Below, piece after piece: positions 35,927 through 47,344 of a DNA stretch of 64,000 nt (its first letter is position 1; every line of letters begins with the position of its first letter). The notes beneath the pieces were generated by a model. The model was not told where the DNA came from. It saw only the letters and a program-made list of their open reading frames with translations, and did not search any database. Made by a program: the position numbers and the translations under genes. Source of the stretch: Brachypodium distachyon (Eukaryota; Streptophyta; Magnoliopsida; Poales; Poaceae); contig NC_016131.3 of assembly GCF_000005505.3 (NCBI RefSeq), forward strand, positions 19,303,501-19,367,500, written 5' to 3'.

Positions 35927-37370
35927 GGGACTCTGCCTGCCAGTGTTGCAGCACTGAAAATCTCAAGTGCCTGCTACGTGAAATTCTACTGGTAGTTTTG
36001 CGTCAACTGTAGGATTGGGTTATAATCTTGTAGTAGCTCATAAACAGCTATTCTGTCAGCGTGACGCTTGTATAGTGCGTTGGCATAACTTCGTCATCCT
36101 GCTGGCTTGTGCACTTGGATGTTTTCTTTTGGTGGCAGTTGATTATAAGCAAGACTCTAGCTGCTTACTGCATTTTTTCCACCTTACCTTTAGTTTAGCC
36201 CCAGATGAGAAGTGATGGTCCTACAGCGTGATGATCTGCTTTCTGCTTACGTTGCCTGCTGCAATAATTTGTGTGTGAAATCTGTGGTCGAAATTTCTTA
36301 CGCCATTCATCGTAGAAGGAAGCATTTCAGGAAACCGCAAACAGCGGAGAAACGTGTTTGCTAGCAACTGCCAGCTTGTATTATCAGTCAGCGATGCTTG
36401 CTGCTATGTACTAGTAGAATCATGTGTCCGGTGCAGAACACACAAGCATTTTTCCAGGCAACTCTAATGGCAGCTTCAGTGGGGAGATTCATTTTCGTTC
36501 CGTTCGTTCTGCTAGTGCCCCAACGAGGCCATCCATTTGGTTCTTTGGTTTGTTTTATTGGTCATAGACATGCGGGTTACAGAAGAAAAAATAAGCAAAA
36601 GTATGACAAGTGCAAGCATGCAGCAGACCAAAAATCCGGACGCCAACGGAATTGGGTCGCCCTGTTGGTGGGGGAGGGGGGGGTGGTTTCGGCCCAAATA
36701 GGTCTCCCCGCTGGAGTTGCCGGGCATCGTCAGTGTTTGTGGACAATTTGACCATAAGTTGGGCCCCACAAATTAAAGTAAAAACTTATGACAATGTACA
36801 CAATGCATGTGGTCACATAGTCCATAAGGTGGGTCCCACATGGGTCTACATGTCACTCGTGGAAACAAGAGAGCGAAAATAATAGTTTTAATATTATAAT
36901 TTATTCTTAAGGCTAGCCATAATAAGATTTTTGTCTTATGGCCAACTCTCACCATGTATAAGGTAGACCATAAAGTCACATTTTTGCCTTATGGCCATGC
37001 TTGTGGCCACATTGTGGTTGGTCTAAAGTTTAGAGATGTTTTACCGGTACAAATGAGGCTTCCGTTTCGGATCGGTGGCAGTAAACAAAGTGTACATTCT
37101 TCTTTCTTTTCACCGTAAAACAGTTTTTTTTGTCCAAATTTGCTGGTTCACATTTCATCCAAAATAATTTGAAAATTTTCAGACTTAGGAATTTCGAAAA
37201 TGTTTTCCTCTTTTTTTCGGGTGCCTCCGACGCGCCACGCGCCAGCTGCCGCCCGTCCGCATCGCGTGCTCCGTCCCCCACAGCAGTACACCACACTACC
37301 ACCGGCACACGACTCACACCACACCACCCTACCTCCGGCAGTCCGGCCTCCGCTGCGCGTCGCCTCAGCC
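35927..37370. other. Intergenic DNA between the RSRC2-like and FAP1 genes
   Basis: RSRC2-like 3' flank and FAP1 promoter/leader. A stretch near 36770-37020 has repeated CATAAGGT/ACCATAA words and GGTCCCAC-like motifs, suggesting an old unclassified repeat, but no termini can be set. The G run at 36675-36685 is notable only as composition. No gene is supported. Confidence 0.4.
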
Positions 37371-39545
37371 ATGGTCTCCCTCCGCTTCACCGCCGCCACC
37401 TTCCCCCACCTGCCCCCTCCCCCGCCTCCCCACCGCACCGCCATCGCCGCCGCAATTGCCGCCGCAGCCGCAGCCGCAGCCGCAGCCAGCTTCACCCTCA
37501 CTGCCAAATCCGCCGGCCGGCCGCTCCCGCACCCGGCGCACTCCGCACCCCTTTGGGCTTCCCTCTCGCTTTCCGATGGCGGCGTCCCCGGCAACGTCGA
37601 GCCCCGCACCGGCGCCGCATTCCCCGCCGAGGCAGCCGGCGGGCGCCGCCTCCTCGGCGTCGGCCTCCGCAAGACTACCATCCTCGGCCTCAAGTCCATC
37701 GACGTCTACGCGTTCGGTAACTCACTAAAACCACGTCTAATTTCAATACTTCCGTAAAACTAACCGCAACAACAACAAAGAAGAGAATGTGAAATGTAGC
37801 TCTATGTAGGGGTGTATGCGGATGACAACGACCTGAGGCAGCTGAGGGAGAAGTACGAAAAGCTCCCAGTCTCTGAACTGAAGCAAAATGCTGAGCTGAT
37901 CAACGATGCGCTAGAGCGCGACATACGCATGACCATTAGGCTTCAGATAGTTTACGGGAGGCTGAGCATTGGCTCGGTTCGAAGCGCTTTTGAGAAGAGC
38001 GTGGGAAGCAGGCTTCAGAAGTTTGGTGGATCAGACACCAAAGAGTTGCTTCAGAGGTAACTGTAATTGTAGCTTCCTGTTCTGATTTTCATGAGTCAAG
38101 CACACACACACAAAATACCTCTTTGATGCTGATTTGTGGTTGCAAACAAGCTGGCTGCAAGCCTGTGTTTGTACTACGCTTGATTTGATTATAGTTCTCA
38201 CTGCAGCTCTGTTTTGTGTTACGGTTGTCAAGTTTGAGTTAGGATTAACAAGGGAAATGAATCATCCATACTGTTATATATTGTTTCATACTGGATCTAG
38301 AAATACATTATGATGCATATTAAATGAATCTCTTGAAAACTTGGAACCATAGGTTTTTTGTTAGGTTGTGTGTAATCTAATTAGCATTTGTTGTGCTAGT
38401 TGGAGTTCAGGTTGTTACAATTATGTTAACGGAAAATTTACACACTGAAAGATCGCGCTGGAGTTCTTTTCTTGACCATAAACGCTGGTGTTAGTAATCC
38501 AATGAGAACTTGGAGTTGTTAGAGACCTGAACAAGTTCTAAATAAGTGTATGAAGTTTCATACTAACTGAGATTTCCCATTCTGGTGCTGCAACTAAGAT
38601 TACATGCCCAGATCTGTTAGCAAATCAATAGCTATTATTTAATCTGCCAATTTAGCCTAAAATATTCAGATCATATTTACTGAAGTGTGTCTGTCGGTTT
38701 ACTTGAATGCTGCTGCTCTATAGCTGTGTTAAAGGCTTAAATCATACTCCTATTGTTCCAATCTTAGCATAGGTATGTCCATTAAGTTAAGTGATCAGAA
38801 TCTAATTTTGTCATCTGATCTTGGCACCTTAATCTTTTGCAGCTTTGTTTCACTTTTCAAGGATGAATACAAATTACCAAAAGGGTCTGTAATTGAGCTT
38901 TCAAGGGAATCAAACCATGTTCTTAAAATAAGCAGTAAGTTCATTTTCGGTTTGCTTTTCTATCTTTTTAGCTGATTGGGAACTTAGGTACGGAGTATAT
39001 GTTTTATGTTGATAGAAGAAAGGAAAGATTGGAAATATATATTGATTATTTTAGTATCTGAATGCTAGGCAGAGACTACTGTATATAATCTGTAGTTCTG
39101 CACAAAATTAAGGAGATCATTTTTTTCCTTGTCTAATTGCATTTTATATACTTGCCAAACAAAAAAAAACTCCAGACAATGGCAACCACTTACACTGATA
39201 AACTTTATCCCCTAAAGCTCTATAGATTAAATCATCACCGTCATTCTTAGCAAATAGGGATGTCACTTGTCTGTCATTTTAATGCAATGATAAATCCTGG
39301 TCATGTTGGATACCTCCTGTTTCTTTCAGCTATCTACGAGTTCTCGATATTTGTGAAAATGGTGCTTATGAATCTTGATTGGTAAGCTGTTCTCTCTCTG
39401 TGCAGTCGAAGGAGAAGAAGTGGGGAGTATCCAGAACAAGCTGTTGTGCCAATCTATTCTAGATCTTTACATTGGAGATGACCCATTCGACAGAAGTGCA
39501 AAAGACAACATCCAAGGGAATTTAGCTAGCATCCTTAAAGCTTAG
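37371..39545 (+). CDS. FAP1: Fatty-acid-binding protein 1, chloroplastic (chalcone-isomerase-fold)
   Basis: Non-catalytic chalcone-isomerase-like protein that binds fatty acids in the plastid stroma and influences fatty-acid storage. Four exons join in phase: 37371-37716, 37810-38056, 38843-38934 and 39406-39545, giving 274 residues (Arabidopsis FAP1 is about 279). The start MVSLRF matches MVSFRF in Arabidopsis. A Pro/Ala-rich N-terminus of about 50-60 residues, with an alanine run, is a plausible transit peptide. The fatty-acid carboxylate-binding pair is conserved: Arg100 in GVGLRK and Tyr113 in IDVYAFGVYAD, 13 residues apart as in FAP1. Further family blocks are MTIRLQIVYGRLSIGSVR, FGGSDTKELLQSFVSLFKDE, then LLCQSILDLYIGDDPFD. 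True chalcone isomerase active-site residues are not apparent, as expected. The alanine run (about 27-39) is coded by a GCC/GCA repeat and is probably length-variable. Confidence 0.94.
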
Positions 39546-40625
39546 GAGTGCTTGACAACTACCTTTTTAAAAGAACTTGTCAATTTTAGTTCCAAGAGCA
39601 CTCTTACGTCTGTTCAAATACCTGCCACCTGAATGATCTCCTAGCGTTAACTTCCTTTTGACAAAAGAGAATAAAAGCGACAGCTTGCATTTTCATCTGG
39701 CATGACTTCTCGTGAGTGGCTAGAAATGGCCTAACTCATTTGTGCAATCACATATATACCCTGACCACCGACTGTAAGATAAGCTATAGAATTTTCTTGC
39801 ACGCTTGTGGGGTTGATATTACTGTGTAATGATATATACTGAAAATTGCTTTATAGCATTGCTGAGTGGCTGACTGGCTGAGTCCCAGAAAACAAAATTT
39901 CTTATGCATGTGCCCGCAATTTGGCTGAGATGGAGAGAGTTTCTGATGCCACTTTCCTTTCGGAGTTTGACAGGTACGGAGTACTTATCTTGTGCAATAC
40001 TGATTTCCTTAGAATTCATAGGGAGTCTGCTCTGGAGCAGCAGCAGCTTTCATCTTTGTGCACTCATTTGACAACGAGTCTCTGAGAAGCTTCATCTACC
40101 GAGTAGTACTACAAGACTCCATGGAAAGCGCCAGCTCTTGATGATGGCTTATCAGCAGATGAATATTCGGGAGTGCTTTTTTTTTGCGGGGAATATTCGG
40201 CAGTGGTTCCACATAGGTTTCTTCCCCTGAACTTATGTGGCACTTGGTTGGCGCCTTCCGGTCTGTTGGAAACGAAGCCCTGAAGGCCTGAACTGAACTA
40301 TGAATTTCGTAGAAAAAATTAAAAAACCCGCAGGAACTGGTAACCCAGGCGTGGGGCGTTCTTGGTTGCTTCAGCAGGCGCCTTAATTTGCATCTCGTTG
40401 CTTCTTCTTGGCCATTGCTTCCGGGGACAAGTTTGACGTGACATCTCGTCCAAAACTCCCAAGTCTCCGACCGATTCCTTGCCGTCCGAGGGTATGGTAT
40501 GGTTGCCGTCCGGGGAAGATACAGACACTGACGGGGTGGGCCCGCAGGCCAAAGACTGCAGGGTTCCACTTCCAGCTTCAGGCCGAGGAGGGAAAGAAAA
40601 CCTGCCTGGACCAACCCTGTGTGCT

Positions 40626-40746
40626 TAGAGCTGCAAAATTGCGATTATCAGTGTACCTTTCGACTTTTTTAGTTTAATCAAACGAACTAAAACTTTAAAA
40701 TGACACAAATTTTTAGAAAACTAGTTCATTTGTTTGCACCCCTATG
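40626..40746. mobile_element. Decayed relative of the WDR5-intron foldback MITE
   Basis: Shares TAGAGCTGCAA at the left, the core GAACTAAAACTTTAAAATGA followed by CACAAATTTTTAGAAAACTA and GTTCATTTGTTTG, and a degraded TTGCACCCCTATG right end with the element at 14354-14517. The long inverted arms have largely been lost. Confidence 0.6.
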
Positions 40747-40950
40747 TGTGCCCGGAGTCTTTGGTCGACTCTAATTTAGACTGAAACCCGTGAATTTGCG
40801 TTTTCTTCCTATAACAATTGTGGACCTGGATCCCCAGTCACTGACAAGTGAGGCCGGATCCACACGTTAGTGACTGTAACGTTAAGTCAGGAGATCCCTC
40901 TGTAACAATTGTTGCTTGGGAAACAAAATTCCGAATACTGAGTAGAGTAG

Positions 40951-40957
40951 TATAAAA
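40951..40957 (+). promoter_or_regulatory. Candidate TATA box upstream of KMS1
   Basis: TATAAAAATA lies about 405 bp upstream of the proposed KMS1 ATG, followed by a CT-rich leader. The implied leader is long but not unusual. No other TATA-like site lies closer. Confidence 0.3.
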
Positions 40958-41355
40958 ATAGGACAAGAATAACCCTTGCTTCACACGTTGAAGAAAAAAA
41001 ACGCAGCGCCTATAGAAACAATACTAGTACGTACAAGTCTGCACGTTTGTCTCTGTAAAACCAGAAATCCCTTGCACGTTGTCCTCCTCCCCGGCTTTCC
41101 TGGGGAAAAGAAAAGAAAGGATCAAAGGAGCGATTCCTCTGCACCCTCTCCGACTCACCGAGCTCGTGATCCCCCTCCCCACCGGACCCGGGGAAGCGGC
41201 GAGGCGTTTCCGCGCCAAACGAGCAGCAAAGCTCGCGCCCTTTTAATTATTTCCTCCTTCCTTCGCTTACATAGCGGCGGGGGCTTGCTCCCACTGGCCC
41301 ATAGGTGCTGCTGCTCAGATCTACCGCGGCGAAGGAGGGCAGACGGAGGTTCGAG

Positions 41356-44300
41356 ATGGAGCACACCGCCGTCGGCGAGGACCAGGCCATGTCCGGTGAG
41401 TGAATCTATGCGGACCTTGGGTTGGACGTTGTAGCGTTGTTTGATGACGCTCTGTTCTCGGAGATTGCTGTCCGGTTTGTTTCTTTGGGCTTTTCCAACT
41501 TTAGAATCATGTAAAGACCTTAGATATTCACGGTTGGTTTTCCGGATCCTTGTGAAGAAGGCGATGTCTTTGTTCTAACTTCTTGTGCGCTATGTGGCTG
41601 CGAATGCGTGTCATTAAGGTTCTCCCGGAAAATTGGAGCATTTTGTTTTGATTTACGTGCAAGTTAGCGGTGATATTTTATTTCTCGTTTTAGGAGAATA
41701 ACACGATGATTCACTGGAGTTCCTTTTCTGCTTCATCAATTAGAGCACCGGGTGAGCTGTTTCTTCCATCTATTTTGTTTTGGAGGTAGAATGAGGATCC
41801 TATTCAGTCGTAGTTGATCGCCATTTTCGCTGTTTTGCTGTCGAGTTATTTACGACGCTTTACTTGAGGATTTGAATCGATATGGTTATGTTCGCTTTAG
41901 TGTGCATGGTGTTTCCAAGAAGTAATACAATAGAATAAGTTTGGCTAGGTTACTATTGAAAACAAAAAATTGCATCTGCCTAAAGAGGTGATCACTGATC
42001 AGTGAAGCGTACTCGGCAAGCCATGGATGGGCCCCTGTGATCAGGAGAATTTCTCAGTAGTTATTTTGTGGCTGCTGTAATCAGTTTGGTTGATGTTCTG
42101 TTGTAGTCAGGCCTGTTTTTGAGTTCTGGTTCATATGGTGGGCATGTTGCCTCCATACTCTGCTTTTAATTGTCAAAAATTTGGAGCATGCAACTATGCA
42201 TGCCACTTTCATTGTAACATCAGATGAAGTCCGTCTCTCAGTGATCTAATAGATTTATCATATATTTCAGACCTTCGTGAAAAGCATAGAATGGATCTGG
42301 AGAGGTTAACGCTGACATCACAACCGTTCAAAACACTGGCATTATTTGTGTTAGCCATTGGACAGAGTATAAGAAGCACTTGTTCCTGTGTGCTGAATGA
42401 AGGTGCTCGGTTGAAGCTCTTAGTTCTTTTTGTTGCTACTGCCTGGGTGCTGCTCCTGACCAATGATGGCCCACATGTGAAGGTACCATCTCTTTTCTTA
42501 GTTGTTAGCACATTTCTGTATTTCAAGATTAGACTAATAGAGTGGTGGGATGCTGAATCGCACTATAAGTATACAAGTTACATAAAGCATTACTTTTCTT
42601 ACACTATCTGGATATGCATAAAATAAATTGTCGCTTCTGAATGTTGAAATAAAAAATGTGATGAGAGATACTACTGATTCCCTCGCACTTTTTGTAATTA
42701 AGGTAGAAATGCAACTCAGACCTGGGTGGGTGGGTGGGTGCACAATCTTGTGCCTCGACCATTGCATCCCGAAGGGGTCTCAAATAAATTTTCTTACTGT
42801 TTACTCTAATTCTTAGCTGGTGTATTTGGTGATGGTTCAAGGCCCGGACTGGCAACTGTGCAAGCACCTGCATTAAGAAAGCTTCATTCCTGTTGTGGTT
42901 CACGTTAGTTGATAGGACTTGCGGACATCTGAATACTCTGCAGTTGTTCGATTTCGTTAATGAAATCAGGGGCTATGCTCCTTTATCTGGAAAAAAAAGT
43001 TTCTCAGTAGCTCCATTTGTTTCTATCAACCTCTGTGCTTTCTTCCATTTCTTTCCTCGGTGGGGGTGTGGTCCGTCCACTCTTGCAGCATAGATATAAC
43101 ATGGTATTTTATCTTTAAACATCAATGCAGCATATGCAGGAGCTGCTATGGTATGCCAGATTTGGATTATGGTGGGTCATACTAGGGGTGGTTTCATCCA
43201 TTGGGTTAGGTAAGCCCGAAGTGCAATTGTATTTTTATGAAGGCTACATTTGTATCTCGATTCTCAGTGCATCATTTTCTGTTCTTACTGTTTCCAGGTT
43301 CTGGCTTGCACACATTTGTATTGTATCTAGGGCCTCATATCGCCCTTTTTACAATGAAAGCAGTTCAGTGCGGACGTCTTGATTTAAAGAGTGCTCCTTA
43401 TGACACTATTCTCCTTAAAAGCAGGCCTTCATGGTTGGAGAAAGAATGTCTGGATTTTGGACCCCCAGTATATCATGAAACAATCCCATTTAGCAAAATA
43501 CTGCATGAAATTCATCTTGAAGCTGTTCTTTGGGGCATCGGAACTGCACTTGGCGAGCTTCCTCCATATTTTATCGCTAGAGCAGGTTACATTCATACTG
43601 CTTTGTGTTTACCAACTCAGGCACAATTACATAGTTTCAGTGCTTTTTATGCATCTCGGGCAGCGATTTACTCTCTTTTTATCGCTAGAAAAGAGTATTA
43701 TTCTTCAATGTTACAACTGGAGGTAGCACGTTACGTTACAGCTTTGAATCTCCTAAAATTCTGTGTAAATGTTTCACCCCATCAAAACTTACATTAACAC
43801 ATCACAGAGTTGCTTTGATGTAGAATTATGCACCAGGAAGATCTACGTAATCTTGTGAGCAAGAAGCTTCTTGACCTATTACAAATTAATTGAACATTTA
43901 TACTGTACCATAATTTGTTGAGTGATGGCCATTGAAATTCTATCTGACTGTTGCTTATTTATGTATCTATTTCCAGTATTCTCTTCAGTTGGAATGAAAT
44001 TATCCACTCTTATCCTATGTGCACAGCGCTATTATAAAAAGTTTGTTTTTTTTGTCCTGCATGGATGTTAGATCTGCAATTCATTAACTTCTATTCATGC
44101 TTCAAGTCCCACTAAGTCTCTTGTTAGCCTTGTTCTGTTATTTTTGTATGAATATTTGCAGTGTTACAAAATACAGGTATCGCCAAAAGTACACTTAAAA
44201 TTAGGATTCTGGCATTTCCATTTTTTATTTTTAGTGAATGTAGCTTTCCCTGAAAAAATATTACGTTGGACACTTTTACTTGGCATAGGGCTCAGCAACG

Positions 44301-47300
44301 AAACTAAGTGTTTAATAGTTCTAATACTCTGCCGAGAAGTTCTGTTACAAAAAACTGTGCCACCAGTACTTTTTGTGAAGGAAACCCAGCAGTATTTTTT
44401 TATTAAATCACTTGCATTTTCTTCTTGCTTATTTGCTTTTTGAGGATAGAACATGATGATTAATGCATATCTTTTTTTTCTCGAGAAAACGCAAAAGCTT
44501 TGCGTCTCGATGCATTGAATAAGAAAGAGAGTTATGTACATGTCCAAGAGGACAACACCACGAAATTACAACGCCACACAACTAGGGATCCGCCGGGAGC
44601 AATGCTCCAAGCCCAACCGCCCTGGCCCGAGCCCAGATCCGAGCTTCAGTCTTGATCTGATCAGCGAGGAAGGCGATATTGGGAGTCGCATTGTTGAAGG
44701 CCGCCGCATTGCGATGCTTCCAAATCCACCAGGCCGTAAGCATGATGATCGACGCAGTGCCCTTTCTAGCCGTGGAAGGGGCGGAGTAGACAGATGTCTG
44801 CCACCAATCGGCGAACGGGATGCCAACGGACGGTGGGGCACACGTAGATCGAATCCAAGAGAGGGTGCGGGAGAAGGGACAATCGATCAGGAGATGATTT
44901 ATGGTCTCCAAGGACTGATCGCACAACAAGTATCTTGGGGCGTGAGCCAAACCATGGCGTGCTCTTCTCTCAGTGGTCCAGCAGCGGTCCTGGCAAGCTA
45001 ACCAGATGAAAAACTTGACCCATTGGGGAGCCCAAGCTTTCCAGTTCAGCTTCCAAGTGTCAGAGGTGATCCCACTGCAGAAGAGTTTGCGATAGCAAGA
45101 CTTGGAAGAGTATTGGCCACCGGAAGTCCACCTCCAACAAAGGGTGTCAGCCGCATCTGAAAACTGCACCGTGCGGACCCTCCCCCATATCTGGATGTAC
45201 TGCCACAGAGCAAGTGGATCCAAAGATCCCTGGATGTCGCGGATCCAACGTCTGTCATCAAGAGCCTCACGAACTGTGCGTTTTTTCCGGATGCGGTTAG
45301 GCACAAGCAACGTGAGGTTCGGGGCCAACTCCGAGATGGCCCGACCATCCAACCATCTAGATTAATGCATATCTATGATGATTGATTATATTATAGATTA
45401 ATAGTAAAAGGCTGTTTGTCCTAGCTTGACCTTAGCTTTTTATGGCTTCTGAAAATGACGCTTATAAGTCGAAGCCAGTGGAGGGGAGGTCTGGTCATGT
45501 GAGTTCTAGATATGTATGCAAAGGCTTATAGGCTGGCTGACATCTTTGTAAACTACTATATGATAACCTGAGATATGTGCCTTATAAGTTGAGTATGTTA
45601 ACCACAGTAAGCGAACATATAAGATTGACCTAATTTAAGGCTAAACAATCCATGAGCTTAGTGATTTCTTATAAAAAAAATACTTGAGGCAGTAAATCCA
45701 TGTTTCTATGTAAAACTTCAGCTTAACTTGGGCTAAACTAGCTCTAAATTTGCTCGTCTAGTTAGAAAAATTACTTGATGTAACTGACTCATGTTACTAT
45801 AAATAAATCACAGCTAGCATGTCAGGCCACAAAGTAGAAGAGTTGGCAGAATTGGATGCTTCAATTTCAAAAGAAGGTTTTCTATCATCAGCTCTATATC
45901 GGGCCAAACGCTGGCTTATGTCTCACTCGCAGCATCTAAACTTCCCAACAATACTGCTTCTTGCTTCGGTAAATCTCTTTTTTTCTGGTAATTTATTTGC
46001 TTGTAACCATGCTTGATTATGTCACTGCATTTATTTGCTTCTAACCATATTTAAGCTCTTAGGTGAAGTATATTTGAAATGCTTGAGAAACTCACATTAT
46101 CCTGACTTGAATTAGAGTTACTATAGAAAGATTACATGTAAAATGTTGCTATCACTTGCCTTGTGATCACTGGAGCAACATTACAAATGTAGAGCAGTTA
46201 TCTTTGACATATTGCCGCTTCATGTTAAATATGACAGCTGGAGAAACGCTAACTTTTTCTTCCTTTAGGTGCCAAACCCTCTCTTTGATCTTGCTGGTAT
46301 TTTGTGTGGACAATTTAACATCCCATTCTGGAAGTTCTTTCTGGCAACTTTAATTGGAAAGGCTATTATTAAGGTTTATATGCAGGTTTGCTACTTTCAA
46401 ACTTCTTGATACAATCCTTCCTATGAATCATTTAGTTTTGAATTGCAATATTTGCATACTCCATATCTCATCTTTTTTAACTCATCTATTATGATGGACC
46501 TAACCATACTTTATACAAATTACTTATGTAGACGACATTGGTAATTACTCTCTGCAACAACCAACTTCTTGAATTGGTGGAGAAAAGGCTTGTATGGGTA
46601 TTCAGCAATGTTCCTGGAGTATCATCCATCGTTCCCTATTTAGTCACCAAGTTGAAGACAGCAAAGGATAAGTTTTTAATAGCCAGTGTTGCTGCATCAG
46701 CTTCTAGTGCTGCGAAGGTATATTCTTCATACATTTGGAAAGAATTGTGTGCATTAAAAATTGGCTGCATACATCAGGTGTGTGTGTGTGTTCAATTCTT
46801 TTAATAATACTATGCTGTAAGTGATAAATGCGGCTGATGATACTTTGTGTTCTCCTAGATTTTGCAACAAACAAATGTGTTACTTTACTCGGTCCTAAGA
46901 TTAGTTTGCAAAATTGACTAGCTTGATTGAGTTGGATAGACTGATGGAGGCTTTGGGGATTCATGATCACTATTGGCGATTGTTGTAGCATGACTTCACC
47001 AGTAAAGGAATCTGAAAAAGGATAATTATAAATTTGTATTTTCTGGTTTGTTGACTTTGCCCTGCAGTATTTGTTAGCCTGGCCTGTTACCATTTGCTTT
47101 CCCAGAAAAGTTGCCATTTTCCCTAAATATCTGAATTGTCCATGTGCAGGGAAGGAAGTGGAATCTCTCATTCTCTTTGATCTGGAATACCTTGGTATGG
47201 CTCATGATCGTGAATTTCATTGTTCAGATAATCACTTCCACGGCACAGAGTTATCTCAGGAAACAACAAGAACTAGAGATCAGTAAGAAGTCGTCGGCAA

Positions 47301-47344
47301 CAATAGATTCTGCTTCTGAACCTTCTGCTGGAGTATCAAATTAA
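41356..47344 (+). CDS. KMS1: VMP1-like membrane protein KMS1 (KILLING ME SLOWLY type)
   Basis: Multi-pass endomembrane protein of the VMP1/DedA (VTT domain) superfamily. Plant KMS proteins sit in the ER and are needed for early secretory-pathway integrity. Eight exons join in phase: 41356-41395, 42271-42482, 43131-43209, 43298-43585, 45814-45968, 46269-46385, 46532-46717 and 47150-47344, giving 423 residues (Arabidopsis KMS1 is about 416). Diagnostic blocks are [76 protein letters not shown], then [12 protein letters not shown] and [13 protein letters not shown]. The VTT domain covers roughly residues 115-300. The first exon is short and weakly conserved, so the start is the least sure part. 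Intron 4 (2.2 kb) carries a full-frame LINE fragment in antisense orientation. Confidence 0.94.
44473..45359 (-). mobile_element. 5'-truncated LINE in KMS1 intron 4
   Basis: An 887-bp insertion in antisense to KMS1, with a short poly(A) tail (T run at 44472-44479) and a perfect 15-bp target duplication GATTAATGCATATCT (44458-44472 and 45360-45374). Its minus strand is open for over 250 codons (to 44582) and encodes the C-terminal end of a plant non-LTR reverse transcriptase polyprotein with the zf-RVT region: [54 protein letters not shown] and [16 protein letters not shown]. The reverse transcriptase and endonuclease domains are lost by 5' truncation, so it cannot move by itself. The intact frame and perfect duplication indicate a recent event. 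Confidence 0.95.

Larger units (their letters stand above)
39546..41355. other. Intergenic DNA between the FAP1 and KMS1 genes
   Basis: FAP1 3' flank, then DNA without a supported gene, then the KMS1 leader. A 172-codon minus-strand frame at 40096-40614 has no recognisable domain. A relative of the 164-bp foldback MITE lies at 40626-40746. Confidence 0.45.

Noticed and set aside
40096..40614. 172-codon minus-strand frame
   Set aside because: No recognisable motif, no splice pattern, and composition like the surrounding intergenic DNA.
44534..45001. 155-codon plus-strand frame in KMS1 intron 4
   Set aside because: Opposite strand of the LINE polyprotein, which has clear zf-RVT features.
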